DNA of 64,000 bases from a bacterium EF100-94H03 bin56 (GCA_002238685.1 MPMV01000011.1:53051-117050); one strand, 5' to 3'; shown: positions 45,934 to 55,872, counted from the stretch's first letter. The notes: generated from the sequence alone by a model not told the origin. Made by a program: numbers and translations.

Positions 45934-46440
45934 ATGAACAAACTTGAGAGTCTCGTGGTCATTGGTGTGCTTGGTCTCCTTCCGGCTTTGCCGGCAGCGG
46001 CACAGATGTTTTCGATCAGCGACTACAACAGCGGTGAGCCGATCGAGGTGTCCGCCGACAGTCTCGAGGTCGATTCTGAATCGCGGGATGTCACGTTGAA
46101 CGGCAGTGTCCAGGTCATGCAGGGCGAGTTGACCGTACGCGCCGATACCATGGTCGTGCGCTACGATGACGACGGAGACGGCAACCGGGTCGAATCCATC
46201 CGGGCGCACGGCGATGTCGTCGTTCTCACCGATGACGGGACGGCGCACGGCGATGCCGGCCTGTGGTCGGTGGCGTCGGGTGTCGTCATCCTCGAGGAGA
46301 ATGTGCGACTGGTGAACGACGATGCCGTTCTGACGGGCACGAAGGTGACGCTCGACCTGGCGAGTGGCCAGGTCAACATCGTCGGCGGAGAGGAACGGGT
46401 GAACATACTGCTGAGTGCTGTTGACGAAGGCGAACAGTGA
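45934..46440 (+). CDS. lptA: LPS transport periplasmic protein LptA
   Basis: A protein of 168 residues with a signal peptide (VVIGVLGLLPALPAAAQ-MF) and the OstA beta-jellyroll: PIEVSADSLEVDSESRDVTL, LTVRADTMVVRYD, then LVNDDAVLTGTKVTLDL. It forms the periplasmic bridge between LptC and LptD. I chose the ATG at 45934; the same frame is open back to 45703 without homology. It overlaps lptB by 4 bases (GTGA). Confidence 0.92.
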   Translation: MNKLESLVVIGVLGLLPALPAAAQMFSISDYNSGEPIEVSADSLEVDSESRDVTLNGSVQVMQGELTVRADTMVVRYDDDGDGNRVESIRAHGDVVVLTDDGTAHGDAGLWSVASGVVILEENVRLVNDDAVLTGTKVTLDLASGQVNIVGGEERVNILLSAVDEGEQ

Positions 46441-47201
46441 ACGCGACCTACGAGAGCGGGCCTGTCCTGGTCAGTCACAACCGGGGTCTTGTCGCCTCCA
46501 ACCTGACCAAGAGCTATCGCAAGCGTCCCATTGTCCGCAATGTCAGTCTGAACGTGCATGCAGGGGAGGTCGTGGGTCTTCTCGGTCTGAATGGCGCCGG
46601 CAAGACGACCTGCTTCTACCTCATCACGGGCCTGGTAGCCGCCGACGCGGGCACGATCACGCTCGATGGCCACGATGTCACGGGATTGCCGATGTACCGG
46701 CGGGCGCGCCTCGGTATCGGCTACCTTCCGCAGGAAGCCTCGATCTTCCGTGGCCTGTCGGTCGAGGCCAACATCAGGGCCGTTCTCGAGGTCGTCGAGG
46801 ACGACTACGATGTCCGTGAGACCATGCTCGATTCGCTCCTTGCGGAGTTCTCGATATCGCACCTGCGTCACACCCCTGCCGTGGCCCTTTCGGGGGGAGA
46901 GAGACGACGCGTCGAAATCGCCCGTGCCCGTGCTTCGCGCCCCTCCATCATGCTGCTGGACGAACCGCTTGCCGGAATCGACCCCATTGCACTCGGAGAC
47001 ATCCGCGAACTGGTGGCTCACCTCAAGGACAGCGGTATCGGTGTGCTCATCACCGATCACAACGTGCGCGAGACCTTCGGCATCGTCGACCGCGCCTACA
47101 TCCTCCACGAGGGCACCATCCTCATGGAAGGCCCGCCCGAGGAAGTCGCCGCCCACCAGATCGTTCGCGAGGTCTATCTCGGCCGCCAGTTCCGCCTCTA
47201 G
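46437..47201 (+). CDS. lptB: LPS export ABC transporter ATP-binding protein LptB
   Basis: A protein of 254 residues from a GTG that overlaps the lptA stop. Walker A is GLNGAGKTT, the signature LSGGERRRVEIARA and Walker B MLLDEPLAGIDP, followed by ITDHNVRETF, a well-known LptB segment. It powers LPS extraction from the inner membrane with LptF and LptG, which lie elsewhere. In many relatives rpoN follows; here it does not. Confidence 0.97.
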   Translation: MNATYESGPVLVSHNRGLVASNLTKSYRKRPIVRNVSLNVHAGEVVGLLGLNGAGKTTCFYLITGLVAADAGTITLDGHDVTGLPMYRRARLGIGYLPQEASIFRGLSVEANIRAVLEVVEDDYDVRETMLDSLLAEFSISHLRHTPAVALSGGERRRVEIARARASRPSIMLLDEPLAGIDPIALGDIRELVAHLKDSGIGVLITDHNVRETFGIVDRAYILHEGTILMEGPPEEVAAHQIVREVYLGRQFRL

Positions 47202-47504
47202 GCGAACCGGTCAGTCGCTCCTTCCACGCCGTCCGCCTGCTCGCCTGTGCCGGAGAGGACCGGACGTTCGTCACCGATTGCGCAGTCGGAATGGCTCGAC
47301 GCAGGGTATCCAGGAGTTCCAGGCGTTACCGACCCCGCAGCATGTCCGTGGCGTCCGGGTCGCCATGACCGGGACAGCGTGGGCGTGTCCCCTTGTCGGA
47401 CGGGCAGACAATCCCTATATTCCGGACCACGAAGCGCGGGACAGGTCCATGTCCGCGACCGGGGCCGCTGGTGACGGTCTCCGGTGACGATGAGCGGATC
47501 ATCA
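47202..47504. other. Gap between lptB and hpf where rpoN is expected
   Basis: A stretch of 303 bases with no recognisable gene. Small frames here show no similarity to sigma-54 (no RPTR box, no helix-turn-helix). It probably carries the hpf promoter. A GAGCGGA ribosome site lies before hpf. Confidence 0.5.
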
Positions 47505-47801
47505 ATGAACATATCCATCACAGGTCATCAGACAGACGTCAGTGAAACGTTGCGCCATCACGTGGAGCAGGTTCTCGGCAGTGCCATCGACAAGTACTTT
47601 GCCGATTCGCTGAGCGCTCACGTGACGTTCTCGCGCGAGGCGCAGTCTCACCGGGTGCACATCTCCGTCCATGTCGGACACGACATCAATGCCGAGGGGC
47701 ATGGCGATGGGCTGACGGCGTCTGCCGCGTTCGGCAAGGCTATGGAACATGTCGCAAAGCAGCTCCGGCGCAACAAGCGGAAACTGCGCGAACATCACTG
47801 A
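47505..47801 (+). CDS. hpf: Ribosome hibernation promoting factor, short form
   Basis: A protein of 98 residues from the ATG at 47505 (MNISITGHQTDVSETL). It has the HPF/YfiA beta-alpha-beta fold with VTFSREAQSHRVHISVHVG and a basic C-terminal helix (KAMEHVAKQLRRNKRKLREH) that contacts 16S rRNA. It inactivates or dimerises ribosomes in stationary phase. The C-terminal long-HPF domain is absent. Confidence 0.92.
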   Translation: MNISITGHQTDVSETLRHHVEQVLGSAIDKYFADSLSAHVTFSREAQSHRVHISVHVGHDINAEGHGDGLTASAAFGKAMEHVAKQLRRNKRKLREHH

Positions 47802-47839
47802 CATGGCCGCTGTCGTGCTGCACCGGGCCAGGTGACGGG

Positions 47840-48304
47840 ATGGAGATTTCCTCTCTGGTGACACCTGACTGCGTGGTTCCGCGCCTGCGGTCTGCCAGCA
47901 AGAAGCAGGTGCTCCAGGAACTGGCGCGCCATGCCTCGCGCATCGTTGGCACCGATGAGCGGGTCATCTTCGATGCCCTTCTCGAACGTGAACGACTGGG
48001 ATCGACAGGTGTGGGGCTGGGCATCGCCATTCCCCATGCCAAGCTGCCGGGACTGCCCGGACTGCATGGTGTCTTCGCACGGGCGACCTCGCCGATCGAT
48101 TTCGATTCCCTGGATGAACAGCCCGTCGATCTCGTGTTCCTCCTTCTGGCCCCGGAAGATGCCGGTGCTGACCACCTCAAGGCTCTCGCCCGGGTGTCGC
48201 GTCTGCTGCGCAACCACGACGTCTGCCAGAAACTCCGGGGCGCCGACAGTCAGGAGGCCATCTATGCACTTCTGACCGAAGAGGAGACGGGCCATCCGGA
48301 CTGA
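47840..48304 (+). CDS. ptsN: Nitrogen-regulatory PTS EIIA protein
   Basis: A protein of 154 residues with the EIIA-Ntr phosphorylation site GIAIPHAKL (His66) and the family motif ERERLGSTGVGL. Phosphate arrives from PEP through EI and HPr. The protein then controls potassium transport, nitrogen or envelope functions by protein contact rather than sugar uptake. Downstream genes encode the rest of the phosphorelay. Confidence 0.95.
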   Translation: MEISSLVTPDCVVPRLRSASKKQVLQELARHASRIVGTDERVIFDALLERERLGSTGVGLGIAIPHAKLPGLPGLHGVFARATSPIDFDSLDEQPVDLVFLLLAPEDAGADHLKALARVSRLLRNHDVCQKLRGADSQEAIYALLTEEETGHPD

Positions 48305-48310
48305 GCCGTC

Positions 48311-48751
48311 GTGCTGATTCACGGCACCTCGGTCGAGGTCGACGGAGCCGGCATCCTGTTGCGCGGTCCACCTGGAAGCGGCAAGAGCGACCTTGCCCTG
48401 CGCCTGATCAGCGAACGCGAAGCGCGGCTGGTGGCCGACGACCAGGTCGAGGTCGCCCTGCGGGATGGAATCCTGGTGGCCTCGGCGCCGGAAACCCTGG
48501 CGGGCATGATCGAGGTGCGGGGGCTGGGCATCGCCAGGCTCGACCACCATCCGTCCTGGGCGGTCCACCTGGTCATCGAACTCTGCGATACCGTAGCCAG
48601 GTTTCCCGAACCCCGGCACACAGTGATCGCCGGGCGCCCGCTGCCGGTCTGCCGTCTTTGTGCAACCGAAGCCTCGGCCGTGGCAAAGGTGATGCTGGCG
48701 GTGCAGGCGCTCCAGGGCACGGTGCCTCTCGACGGCGGTTTTGGTTGCTGA
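48311..48751 (+). CDS. hprK: HPr kinase/phosphorylase, short alphaproteobacterial form
   Basis: A protein of 146 residues from a GTG, 6 bases after ptsN. It keeps the Walker A GPPGSGKSDLALRL (19-32), the RLVADDQVEV strand and the MIEVRGLGI motif of the catalytic C-terminal half. It lacks the N-terminal domain of Gram-positive HprK, as is normal in alphaproteobacteria. It phosphorylates or dephosphorylates HPr on its regulatory Ser. Confidence 0.93.
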   Translation: MLIHGTSVEVDGAGILLRGPPGSGKSDLALRLISEREARLVADDQVEVALRDGILVASAPETLAGMIEVRGLGIARLDHHPSWAVHLVIELCDTVARFPEPRHTVIAGRPLPVCRLCATEASAVAKVMLAVQALQGTVPLDGGFGC

Positions 48752-48835
48752 ATGCACGGCCTCTTGTGTAATGGGTGACATGCCCTGCACATGGGGGAAT
48801 GAAGACGTGACACGGTGCAGTCCGGCAGGTGCCGC

Positions 48836-49240
48836 ATGATCGGTGTGGTTCTTGTGACCCACGGCCGGCTGGCGGACGAGTTTGTCGCCGCCATCAGGCA
48901 TATCGTGGGCGACCAGGAGAACATGACGGCGATCTCGATCGGACCCGACGACGACATGAAGCAGCGCCGTGCCGATATCGTCGACGCGGTTACCGGCGTC
49001 GATACCGGTTCGGGCGTCATCATCCTCACGGACATGTTCGGCGGCACACCGTCCAATCTCGCGATCTCGGTCATGAATCCCGGAAGGGTGGAGGTCATCG
49101 CCGGCGTCAACCTGCCGATGCTGGTCCGTCTGGCATCGGTCCGCCACAATGCCACCGTCGAGGAGGCCGTTGCCGCCGCGCAGGAAGCGGCGCGGCGTTA
49201 CATCAACGTCGCCAGCAGCCTCCTCAAGACCGAATCGTGA
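48836..49240 (+). CDS. Mannose-type PTS EIIA component
   Basis: A protein of 134 residues from the ATG at 48836. The opening MIGVVLVTHGRLADEFV carries the phosphorylatable His9, and IILTDMFGGTPSNLAI is the family core. No EIIB, IIC or IID genes follow, so it probably serves in regulation, as in other alphaproteobacterial PTS loci. Its stop overlaps the HPr start (GTGA). Confidence 0.93.
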   Translation: MIGVVLVTHGRLADEFVAAIRHIVGDQENMTAISIGPDDDMKQRRADIVDAVTGVDTGSGVIILTDMFGGTPSNLAISVMNPGRVEVIAGVNLPMLVRLASVRHNATVEEAVAAAQEAARRYINVASSLLKTES

Positions 49241-49524
49241 CAACCGGTGCCTCTCCTGCCGTCATGCGCCGCCGTTTCACCATTCTCAACGAACGGGGGT
49301 TGCATGCCCGGGCGGCGGCGCGCTTTGTCGCTGCACTCGACGACTTCAGCGCCACCGTCGAGGTGGAAAAGGACGGCATCAGGGTATCCGGGAGGTCCAT
49401 CATGGGTCTCATGATGCTGGCTGCCGCCATCGGCACCACCATCGAGGTGGAAGCGCATGGTGACGACGCCGGGGCCGCTCTCGACGCCCTCGCGATTCTC
49501 GTCGGGAACCGGTTTAATGAGTAG
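49237..49524 (+). CDS. ptsH: Phosphocarrier protein HPr
   Basis: A protein of 95 residues from the GTG at 49237; an ATG at 49264 is the alternative start. It has the EI phosphorylation site GLHARAAARFV (His23) and the HprK target Ser54 in SGRSIMGLMML. Presence of this Ser together with hprK means the full regulatory circuit is encoded here. It overlaps ptsI by 8 bases. Confidence 0.94.
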   Translation: MTTGASPAVMRRRFTILNERGLHARAAARFVAALDDFSATVEVEKDGIRVSGRSIMGLMMLAAAIGTTIEVEAHGDDAGAALDALAILVGNRFNE

Positions 49525-51274
49525 AAGGGGTGGTCTTGAACTGGCCGGACTGGGGATCGCGCCGGGCATCGCCATCGGGCCGGCCTATGTCGTCGAGAGC
49601 GGCGCGCTCGAAGTTCCGGTCCATGAGATCGGCAAGGATCAGGTGGCAGCGGAAATCGACCGGTTCCACGAAGCCGTCGCCCGCGGACGCGATCAGCTGG
49701 CCGTCCTCTCGCAAAAGGCGCGGACACTGCACGGAAGCGCCGCCGAGGAGCTGGAGTACCTGCTTGTCGCGCACAGCCGGATGCTGGAGGGATCGCGGCT
49801 GGTCCGGGGTGTCGAGGAGAGGGTCCGCGACCAGCGCCTCAACGCGGAGGCCGCGGTCTCCCAGGAGGTCGGCGATATCGTCCGGGCCTTCTCGGACATG
49901 AATGACAGTTACCTCGCCGAGCGCAGCAAGGATGTGCGCGATGTCGGCAAGCGCCTGTTGCACAATCTGATGGCCGCCCCCTACCGCGCCCTCACCGACC
50001 TTGCCCCGGGCACGGTTGTCGTGGCCGACGAACTCACGCCTGCCGACACCGCACTCCTCGATCCGCGCCGTGTTGCGGGATTCGTGACGGCGTCGGGTGG
50101 CGCCCAGGACCACACCGGCATCCTTGCCCGGTCCCTTGGTCTGCCCGCCGTGGTCGCCGCCGGCGAACTGCTCGGGAACGTGACGAGCGGCGATCGCGTG
50201 ATTGTCGATGGTGGCACCGGCACCGTGGTGATCAATCCCGATGCCGGCGTCGAGGGGGTCTACGAAAGACGCCGCGGCGAACTCCGCCTGCAGGCCCGAA
50301 AGCTTCGCCACCTGCGCGATGTCCCGGCGGTCTCGCGCGACCAGGTCCGCATTGGCCTCCTGGCCAACGTGGAACTCGCCAACGAGATCGATCCCGCCCT
50401 CGACCACGGTGCCGAAGGCATTGGTCTCTTCCGGACGGAGTATCTCTTTCTCAACCGCGACACCATCCCGGACGAAGACGAACAGTACGTCCACCTCGCC
50501 AATGTCGTCGAACGCATGGCCGGCCGCATCGTGACCATCCGGACACTGGACGCCGGCAACGACAAGCTGCCCTATTCTCTCGGCGAACCGGTCGGCGCCG
50601 GCGCCAATCCCGCCATGGGACTGCGGGCCATCCGCCTGTCGCTCAAGTTCGGCAACCTCCTCGAGGACCAGCTTGCCGCCATCCTGCGCGCAGGCGCCCA
50701 TGGCAGGGTGCGCATCCTCCTTCCCATGATCTCGACGATCTCGGAAGTGCGCCAGGTCCGCAAGGTGAGGGACAGGGTGGCCGAACGGCTGGTCAGGGCG
50801 GGTGTGGCCATTGCTGACCCACTGCCTCCGGTTGGCATCATGATCGAGATCCCCGGCGCCGCACTGGCGGCTGATTCCCTGGCCGGGGAAAGCGATTTCT
50901 TCTCGATCGGCACCAATGACCTGACCATGTACACGCTCGCCATCGACCGCGGTGACGACCAGGTGGCCCATCTCTACAATCCGCTTCATCCGGCGGTGCT
51001 GCGGCTCATTCAGTTCACCACCGCGGCTGCTGCGCGCGCCGGCATCGGCGTCAACGTGTGCGGCGAGATGGCGGGTGACGAGAGAATGACGGCGATTCTC
51101 GTTGGCCTGGGGATCCGCGAGCTTTCCATGGCCTCATCCGGGGTGCCGCGGGTGAAGCAGCGTATCCGCAATCTCGACATCACCGAGGCCGTACGGCGGA
51201 CCGAGGCGATCATGGAACAAAACGACGCCGGCATGGTGGCGAGCCTGCTCGACGACTTCAACGCTCTCGCCTGA
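49517..51274 (+). CDS. ptsI: PTS enzyme I (PEP-protein phosphotransferase)
   Basis: A protein of 585 residues from the ATG at 49517. The N-terminal HPr-binding helices are followed by the phosphohistidine site [15 protein letters not shown] (His199) and the PEP-binding barrel with [26 protein letters not shown], and [13 protein letters not shown]. It has no N-terminal GAF domain, so it is EI rather than the longer PtsP. It starts the phosphorelay from PEP to HPr and then to both EIIA proteins. Confidence 0.96.
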   Translation: MSRRGGLELAGLGIAPGIAIGPAYVVESGALEVPVHEIGKDQVAAEIDRFHEAVARGRDQLAVLSQKARTLHGSAAEELEYLLVAHSRMLEGSRLVRGVEERVRDQRLNAEAAVSQEVGDIVRAFSDMNDSYLAERSKDVRDVGKRLLHNLMAAPYRALTDLAPGTVVVADELTPADTALLDPRRVAGFVTASGGAQDHTGILARSLGLPAVVAAGELLGNVTSGDRVIVDGGTGTVVINPDAGVEGVYERRRGELRLQARKLRHLRDVPAVSRDQVRIGLLANVELANEIDPALDHGAEGIGLFRTEYLFLNRDTIPDEDEQYVHLANVVERMAGRIVTIRTLDAGNDKLPYSLGEPVGAGANPAMGLRAIRLSLKFGNLLEDQLAAILRAGAHGRVRILLPMISTISEVRQVRKVRDRVAERLVRAGVAIADPLPPVGIMIEIPGAALAADSLAGESDFFSIGTNDLTMYTLAIDRGDDQVAHLYNPLHPAVLRLIQFTTAAAARAGIGVNVCGEMAGDERMTAILVGLGIRELSMASSGVPRVKQRIRNLDITEAVRRTEAIMEQNDAGMVASLLDDFNALA

Positions 51275-51336
51275 GGCGGTGGACGGCCAGGCAGGTCTCT
51301 GGTAATCGATGCGCCCGCTCGGGTGGAAGAGATGGC

Positions 51337-52638
51337 ATGACACAGGACAGGGATTATCGGGTTGCCGACATCGGTCAGGCTTCCTGGGGACGCAAGGAAA
51401 TCGACATCGCCGAAGGTGAAATGCCGGGGCTGATGGCGCTGCGCAGCACCTACGGCGACACCAAGCCCCTGGAGGGCGCCCGCATCACAGGGTGTCTCCA
51501 CATGACCATCCAGACCGCGGTGCTGATCGAGACGTTGCGCCACCTGGGCGCCGAAATCCGCTGGTCGTCGTGCAATGTCTTTTCGACGCAGGATCACGCC
51601 GCCGCGGCGATGGCCGAGGCCGGGGTGCCCGTCTTCGCCTGGAAGGGGGAAACGGAGGAGGAATACTGGTGGTGCATCGACCGTACGGTAGAGGGCCCCG
51701 ATGGTTGGACACCCAACATGCTGCTTGATGACGGCGGCGACCTGACCGCGGCGATGCATGGCAGGTACGCCGGCATGCTTGAACACATCCACGGTGTCAG
51801 CGAGGAGACGACCACGGGCGTTGCCCGTCTCCACCAGATGGCGTCGGCGGCCGAACTCCGGATGCCTGCATTCGATGTCAACAGCTCGGTGACCAAGTCG
51901 AAGTTCGACAATGTCTATGGGGCCCGCGAGAGCCTGGTGGACGGCATCCGTCGCGCCACCGATGTCATGCTGGCGGGCAAGGTCGCCGTGGTGGCCGGCT
52001 ACGGTGGTGTCGGCAAGGGCTCGGCCCAGTCGCTCCAGGGGGCCGGGGCCCGCGTCGTGGTGACCGAGGTCGATCCCATTTGCGCCCTCCAGGCCGCCAT
52101 GGACGGCTTCCAGGTCGTGTCCATGGACGCTGCCGCGCCGGAGGCCGACATCTTCGTGACGGCGACAGGCAACGTCGGCGTGATCACCATGGACCACATG
52201 AGGGCGATGAAGGACCGTGCGATTGTCTGCAACATCGGACACTTCGACAACGAGATCGATGTCCAGTCGCTGCGCAATCTCCGGTGGAACAGCATCAAGC
52301 CCCAGGTCGACGAGATTGCCTTTCCCGACGGCAAGAAGATCATCCTGCTGGCCGAGGGGAGGCTGGTGAATCTGGGCTGTGCCACCGGCCACCCGAGCTT
52401 TGTCATGAGCGCCAGTTTCACCAACCAGGTTCTTGCCCAGATCGAATTGTGGACCGAACGCGAGAAGGGCACCTATGCCATCGGTGTCCATGTCCTTCCC
52501 AGGCATCTCGACGAGCAGGTGGCGCGGCTCCATCTCGACAAGGTGGGGGCGCATCTGACGACCCTCACCCCGTGTCAGGCGGACTACATCGGTGTCGATC
52601 AGGCCGGCCCCTTCAAGACCGACGAATACCGTTACTGA
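51337..52638 (+). CDS. ahcY: Adenosylhomocysteinase
   Basis: A protein of 433 residues. It contains [32 protein letters not shown], the NAD-binding motif [20 protein letters not shown] and the terminal DEYRY. It splits S-adenosylhomocysteine into adenosine and homocysteine, clearing the inhibitor of methyltransferases. The 62-base gap upstream is too short for an SAH riboswitch plus promoter, and I see none. Confidence 0.98.
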   Translation: MTQDRDYRVADIGQASWGRKEIDIAEGEMPGLMALRSTYGDTKPLEGARITGCLHMTIQTAVLIETLRHLGAEIRWSSCNVFSTQDHAAAAMAEAGVPVFAWKGETEEEYWWCIDRTVEGPDGWTPNMLLDDGGDLTAAMHGRYAGMLEHIHGVSEETTTGVARLHQMASAAELRMPAFDVNSSVTKSKFDNVYGARESLVDGIRRATDVMLAGKVAVVAGYGGVGKGSAQSLQGAGARVVVTEVDPICALQAAMDGFQVVSMDAAAPEADIFVTATGNVGVITMDHMRAMKDRAIVCNIGHFDNEIDVQSLRNLRWNSIKPQVDEIAFPDGKKIILLAEGRLVNLGCATGHPSFVMSASFTNQVLAQIELWTEREKGTYAIGVHVLPRHLDEQVARLHLDKVGAHLTTLTPCQADYIGVDQAGPFKTDEYRY

Positions 52639-52647
52639 TGGTGCGGC

Positions 52648-53664
52648 TCAGGAACCGGGAACGCCTTTCGTCGTCGAGTACTCGAAGCGAAGTGGCTTGT
52701 CGGGCCACACCAGGGAATGGATGTCATGGGCAGCCATGGCGGCTTCGCTGAAACCGGAGAGAATCAGCTTCAGCTTGCCCGGATAGGTGATGATGTCACC
52801 GATGGCATGGATGCCGGGGGTCGAGGTGGCGCATGTCGCCGGATCGACACTGATGAGGTTCCTCTCAAGATTGAGCCCCCACTGGGCGATGGGTCCCAGT
52901 TCCATCCTGAGGCCGTAGAAGGCCAGCAGAAGATCGGCCTCAAGACTCCTGGTGCGGCCGTCGAGGTCGGCCAAGATGACTTTCTCGAGGCGTCCCTCGC
53001 TGCCCTCGAGTCCGTGAAGCTGCCAGGGCACAACCCGATCGACCTCGCCGGATTCGACGAGCGCCTCGAAGCGGCGCACTGTCTCGGGCGCCGCCCGGAA
53101 TCTGTTGCGACGGTGCACCACCTGGATGCGCGCGGCGATGCCGTTGAGGGCCAGCACCCAGTCGAGGGCGGAATCACCGCCACCGGCGATCACCACGTTC
53201 TTGCCGCGGTGATCTTCCTTGCGCGTCACGAGATAGGCGACGGATCCCTTTTCCTCGAAGGCCTCGATACCGGCAATCGGCGGCCGGTTGGGTCCGAAAG
53301 CGCCACATCCCGCGGCGATGACGATGGCCTTGCAGGCGATGACCGTGCCGGTGGATGTGGTGACGGTGAAGGCGCCGGCCTCGCCGTCGAGACGGACAAC
53401 CTGCTGATCGAGGTGGTACACCGGCGAGAAGGGGGCGGCCTGGCTTTCGAGACGTTCGATCAGGTCCCTGGCCTCGACCACGGTGAGGGCCGGGATGTCG
53501 TAGATCGGCTTTTCCGGATAGAGCGCGGTGCACTGGCCACCGATGGCATCGAGGGTGTCGACCACATGGCAGTGCATGTCGAGCATTCCCGCCTCGAACA
53601 CCTGGAAGAGACCCACGGGGCCGGCTCCGACAATGACAATGTCGGTCTCGTGGGATGTGTGCAT
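52648..53664 (-). CDS. Ferredoxin/flavodoxin-NADP+ reductase, thioredoxin-reductase-like
   Basis: A protein of 338 residues from the ATG at 53664. The FAD motif is VIVGAGPVGLFQVFEAG and the NADPH motif VVIAGGGDSALDW, with the late FAD loop AIGDIITYPGKLKLILSG. It lacks the CxxC of thioredoxin reductase, which places it in the TrxR-like FNR group (YumC type). It probably supplies reduced ferredoxin. It could conceivably feed the Rieske/MocD-like pair that lacks its own reductase, but that is speculation. Confidence 0.9.
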   Translation of the reverse strand: MHTSHETDIVIVGAGPVGLFQVFEAGMLDMHCHVVDTLDAIGGQCTALYPEKPIYDIPALTVVEARDLIERLESQAAPFSPVYHLDQQVVRLDGEAGAFTVTTSTGTVIACKAIVIAAGCGAFGPNRPPIAGIEAFEEKGSVAYLVTRKEDHRGKNVVIAGGGDSALDWVLALNGIAARIQVVHRRNRFRAAPETVRRFEALVESGEVDRVVPWQLHGLEGSEGRLEKVILADLDGRTRSLEADLLLAFYGLRMELGPIAQWGLNLERNLISVDPATCATSTPGIHAIGDIITYPGKLKLILSGFSEAAMAAHDIHSLVWPDKPLRFEYSTTKGVPGS

Positions 53665-53741
53665 GGCCGGTATCCTGTCCACGGGTCTCTTAAGGCTTAC
53701 CCGAAGGCGGCCGGCGGGAACAACCCGGTTGGGGATTGTCC

Positions 53742-54728
53742 GTGAGCGCCATGCGCGAGAATGAGATCAGGGAGTTCCTGCAACGCTGCGGCTGGGACGA
53801 TGCACGGCGGCGGCCGATTCCCGGGGATGCCTCGTTCCGCCGCTACGAACGCCTCGAAGGTCCGAGGGGCCGGGCCGTACTCATGGACGCGTCGCCGGGC
53901 GTCGAGGATGTCAGGCCCTTTGTGCGCATCGCTCGTCACCTCACCGCTGTCGGTCTTTCCGCCCCGGCCATCCTGGCCGGGGATGTCGCGAGGGGTTTTC
54001 TTCTCCTCGAGGATCTTGGCGACGATCTCTACAACCGCATTCTTGACCAAGGGGCCGACGAAGGACTTCTCTATCGTGCCGCCGTGGAAGCGCTGGCACA
54101 GCTCCACAGGACGCCGGTTCCCGAAGACCTTCCCGCTTACAGCGACGATCTCTTTCTCTTCGAGGTCTCGCTCGTGACCGACTGGTTCATGCCGCTCGCC
54201 GGCCTCGAGATCAGCCGCGCCGGTCGCGATGACTTCCTGTCCCTGTGGCGCGATCTCCTGCCGCTGGCACGCAGGGTGCCCGCGTGCGTGGTCCTCAGGG
54301 ACTACCACGCCGACAACCTCCTGTGGCTGCCGGCGCGAGACGGTGTGGCACGGGTGGGCCAGCTCGATTTCCAGGATGCGGTTGCCGGCCCGGTGACCTA
54401 CGACATCGTCTCGCTGCTCGAAGACGTCAGGAGGAGCATCTCCCCTGAGACCGCGGAGATGTGCAGAGCCCGCTACCTCGACCTGATGCCGCATATCGAT
54501 CCCGGGATCTTTGCCACATCCGCGACGATCATGGCGGTCCAGCGCAATCTGAAAATCGCCGGCATCTTCAGCCGCCTGCTGGGCCGCGACGGCAAGACGG
54601 CCTACCAGAGGTTCATGCCGAGGACCTGGGCGCTTGTCACCGACAGCCTCACCTGTCCCCACCTGGCGCCGCTGGCAGCATGGCTCGACCGCTGGATCCC
54701 GCCGCAAACGCGAAAGGGCGTGGCATGA
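53742..54728 (+). CDS. amgK: Cell-wall amino sugar kinase, AmgK-like
   Basis: A protein of 328 residues with the aminoglycoside-phosphotransferase fold: GDASFRRYERL (glycine-rich loop), the catalytic loop VVLRDYHADNLLW and the metal motif QLDFQDAVAGPVTYD. AmgK phosphorylates N-acetylmuramate at C1 for recycling. MurU then activates it, and murU follows with a 4-base overlap. I prefer the GTG at 53742, 6 bases after GGGGA; the ATG at 53751 is the alternative. Confidence 0.9.
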   Translation: MSAMRENEIREFLQRCGWDDARRRPIPGDASFRRYERLEGPRGRAVLMDASPGVEDVRPFVRIARHLTAVGLSAPAILAGDVARGFLLLEDLGDDLYNRILDQGADEGLLYRAAVEALAQLHRTPVPEDLPAYSDDLFLFEVSLVTDWFMPLAGLEISRAGRDDFLSLWRDLLPLARRVPACVVLRDYHADNLLWLPARDGVARVGQLDFQDAVAGPVTYDIVSLLEDVRRSISPETAEMCRARYLDLMPHIDPGIFATSATIMAVQRNLKIAGIFSRLLGRDGKTAYQRFMPRTWALVTDSLTCPHLAPLAAWLDRWIPPQTRKGVA

Positions 54729-55456
54729 CGGCCCCGAAACGCGCCATGATCCTTGCCGCCGGGCGCGGAGAGCGCATGCGGCCGCTGACCGACCGCCTGC
54801 CCAAACCCGTCATTCCCGTTGCCGGTCGTTCCGCCCTCGACCGCATGCTGGACAGGCTTGCCGGCTTCGAGCGTGTGGTGGTCAACGCCTGGCATCTTGC
54901 CGGGGAAATCGAGGCAGCGGTGGCCGCTCGCCGTGACCCACCAGTGGTGGTGGTGCGCGAGAATCGGATTCTCGGCACCGGTGGCGGGGTCGCGAACGCC
55001 CTTGGACTCCTCGGTGAAGAGCCCTTTCTTGTTGCCAACGGCGACGTCTTTCTCACCGAATCCCCCGGCCAGTCGGTCCTGGAGACTCTGGTCGGGGCAT
55101 GGGATGGCGACAGTACGGACGCCCTGCTGCTGCTGGTGGAAAGGGCGCGGGCCCGGGGTTACCGCTATGCGGGAGACTTTGCCATGACGGAGGGGAACCG
55201 GCTTCTCGCGCGGGGCGGGCGGGACTCCGCGCCCTATGTCTACGCCAGCCTGCAGATTGTCCATCCCCGGCTCCTTGAGGGAGCGCCCGAAGGCGCCTTC
55301 TCCTTCAATCTCCTGTGGGACCGGGCAGCCCGGCGCGGGAGGCTCCGCGGCGTGGTGTGGGGCGGCGGCTGGATGACCGTCGATACCATCGACAACCTGG
55401 CCGCGGCCGGTGATTGGCTTGCCACTCCGGACAGGAACCATGAACAGGGTGTTTGA
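54725..55456 (+). CDS. murU: N-acetylmuramate-1-phosphate uridylyltransferase, MurU-like
   Basis: A protein of 243 residues with the nucleotidyltransferase signature [20 protein letters not shown], the loop ETLVGAW and the acidic VANGDVFL. It makes UDP-MurNAc from MurNAc-1-phosphate, bypassing de novo, fosfomycin-sensitive synthesis. It is translationally coupled to amgK. The longer frame from 54461 reads over amgK in another register and is not real. Confidence 0.92.
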   Translation: MTAPKRAMILAAGRGERMRPLTDRLPKPVIPVAGRSALDRMLDRLAGFERVVVNAWHLAGEIEAAVAARRDPPVVVVRENRILGTGGGVANALGLLGEEPFLVANGDVFLTESPGQSVLETLVGAWDGDSTDALLLLVERARARGYRYAGDFAMTEGNRLLARGGRDSAPYVYASLQIVHPRLLEGAPEGAFSFNLLWDRAARRGRLRGVVWGGGWMTVDTIDNLAAAGDWLATPDRNHEQGV

Positions 55457-55551
55457 CCGGTCCGCTTGACGGGCACCGTTGCGCTTCTAGATTGGTGGAT
55501 GGTGCGTCACCACAACACACGAACAGACGCACGTCGCGGAAGGGAAGGCCC

Positions 55552-55872
55552 ATGACCATTCGTCACGTCACCGATGATTCGTTCGAAGAGGACGTCCTCA
55601 AGGCGCCCGGACCCGTGCTGGTCGATTTCTGGGCCGAATGGTGCGGTCCGTGCAAGCAGATCGCGCCGGCGCTGGAGGACCTTGCCCGGCGCTACCAGGA
55701 CAGGGTCCAGGTGGTGAAGGTCAACATCGATGAGAATCCGTCCACGCCGTCTCGCTACGGTGTGCGCGGCATCCCCACGATCATGATGTTCAAGGCCGGA
55801 GAAGTGGCGGCGGTCAAGGTGGGCGCGCTGCCGAAGAGCAGGCTCTTCGAGTGGGTCGACAGTTCCATGTGA
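55552..55872 (+). CDS. trxA: Thioredoxin
   Basis: A protein of 106 residues with the active site [13 protein letters not shown] (Cys31, Cys34) and the cis-Pro motif [11 protein letters not shown]. It is a general cytoplasmic disulfide reductase. The ATG at 55552 has AAGGGAAGG upstream. In related genomes addB and addA usually lie between murU and trxA; here only 95 bases do. Confidence 0.96.
   Translation: MTIRHVTDDSFEEDVLKAPGPVLVDFWAEWCGPCKQIAPALEDLARRYQDRVQVVKVNIDENPSTPSRYGVRGIPTIMMFKAGEVAAVKVGALPKSRLFEWVDSSM

Noticed and set aside
51275..51336. A possible SAH riboswitch before ahcY
   Set aside because: The gap is only 62 bases and I could not find a plausible pseudoknot or conserved core.
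51010..52554. A 514-codon minus-strand frame opposite ahcY, and a similar one opposite ptsI (49514-50989)
   Set aside because: The plus-strand genes are unmistakable; the antisense translations are His/Arg/Asp-rich composition artefacts.
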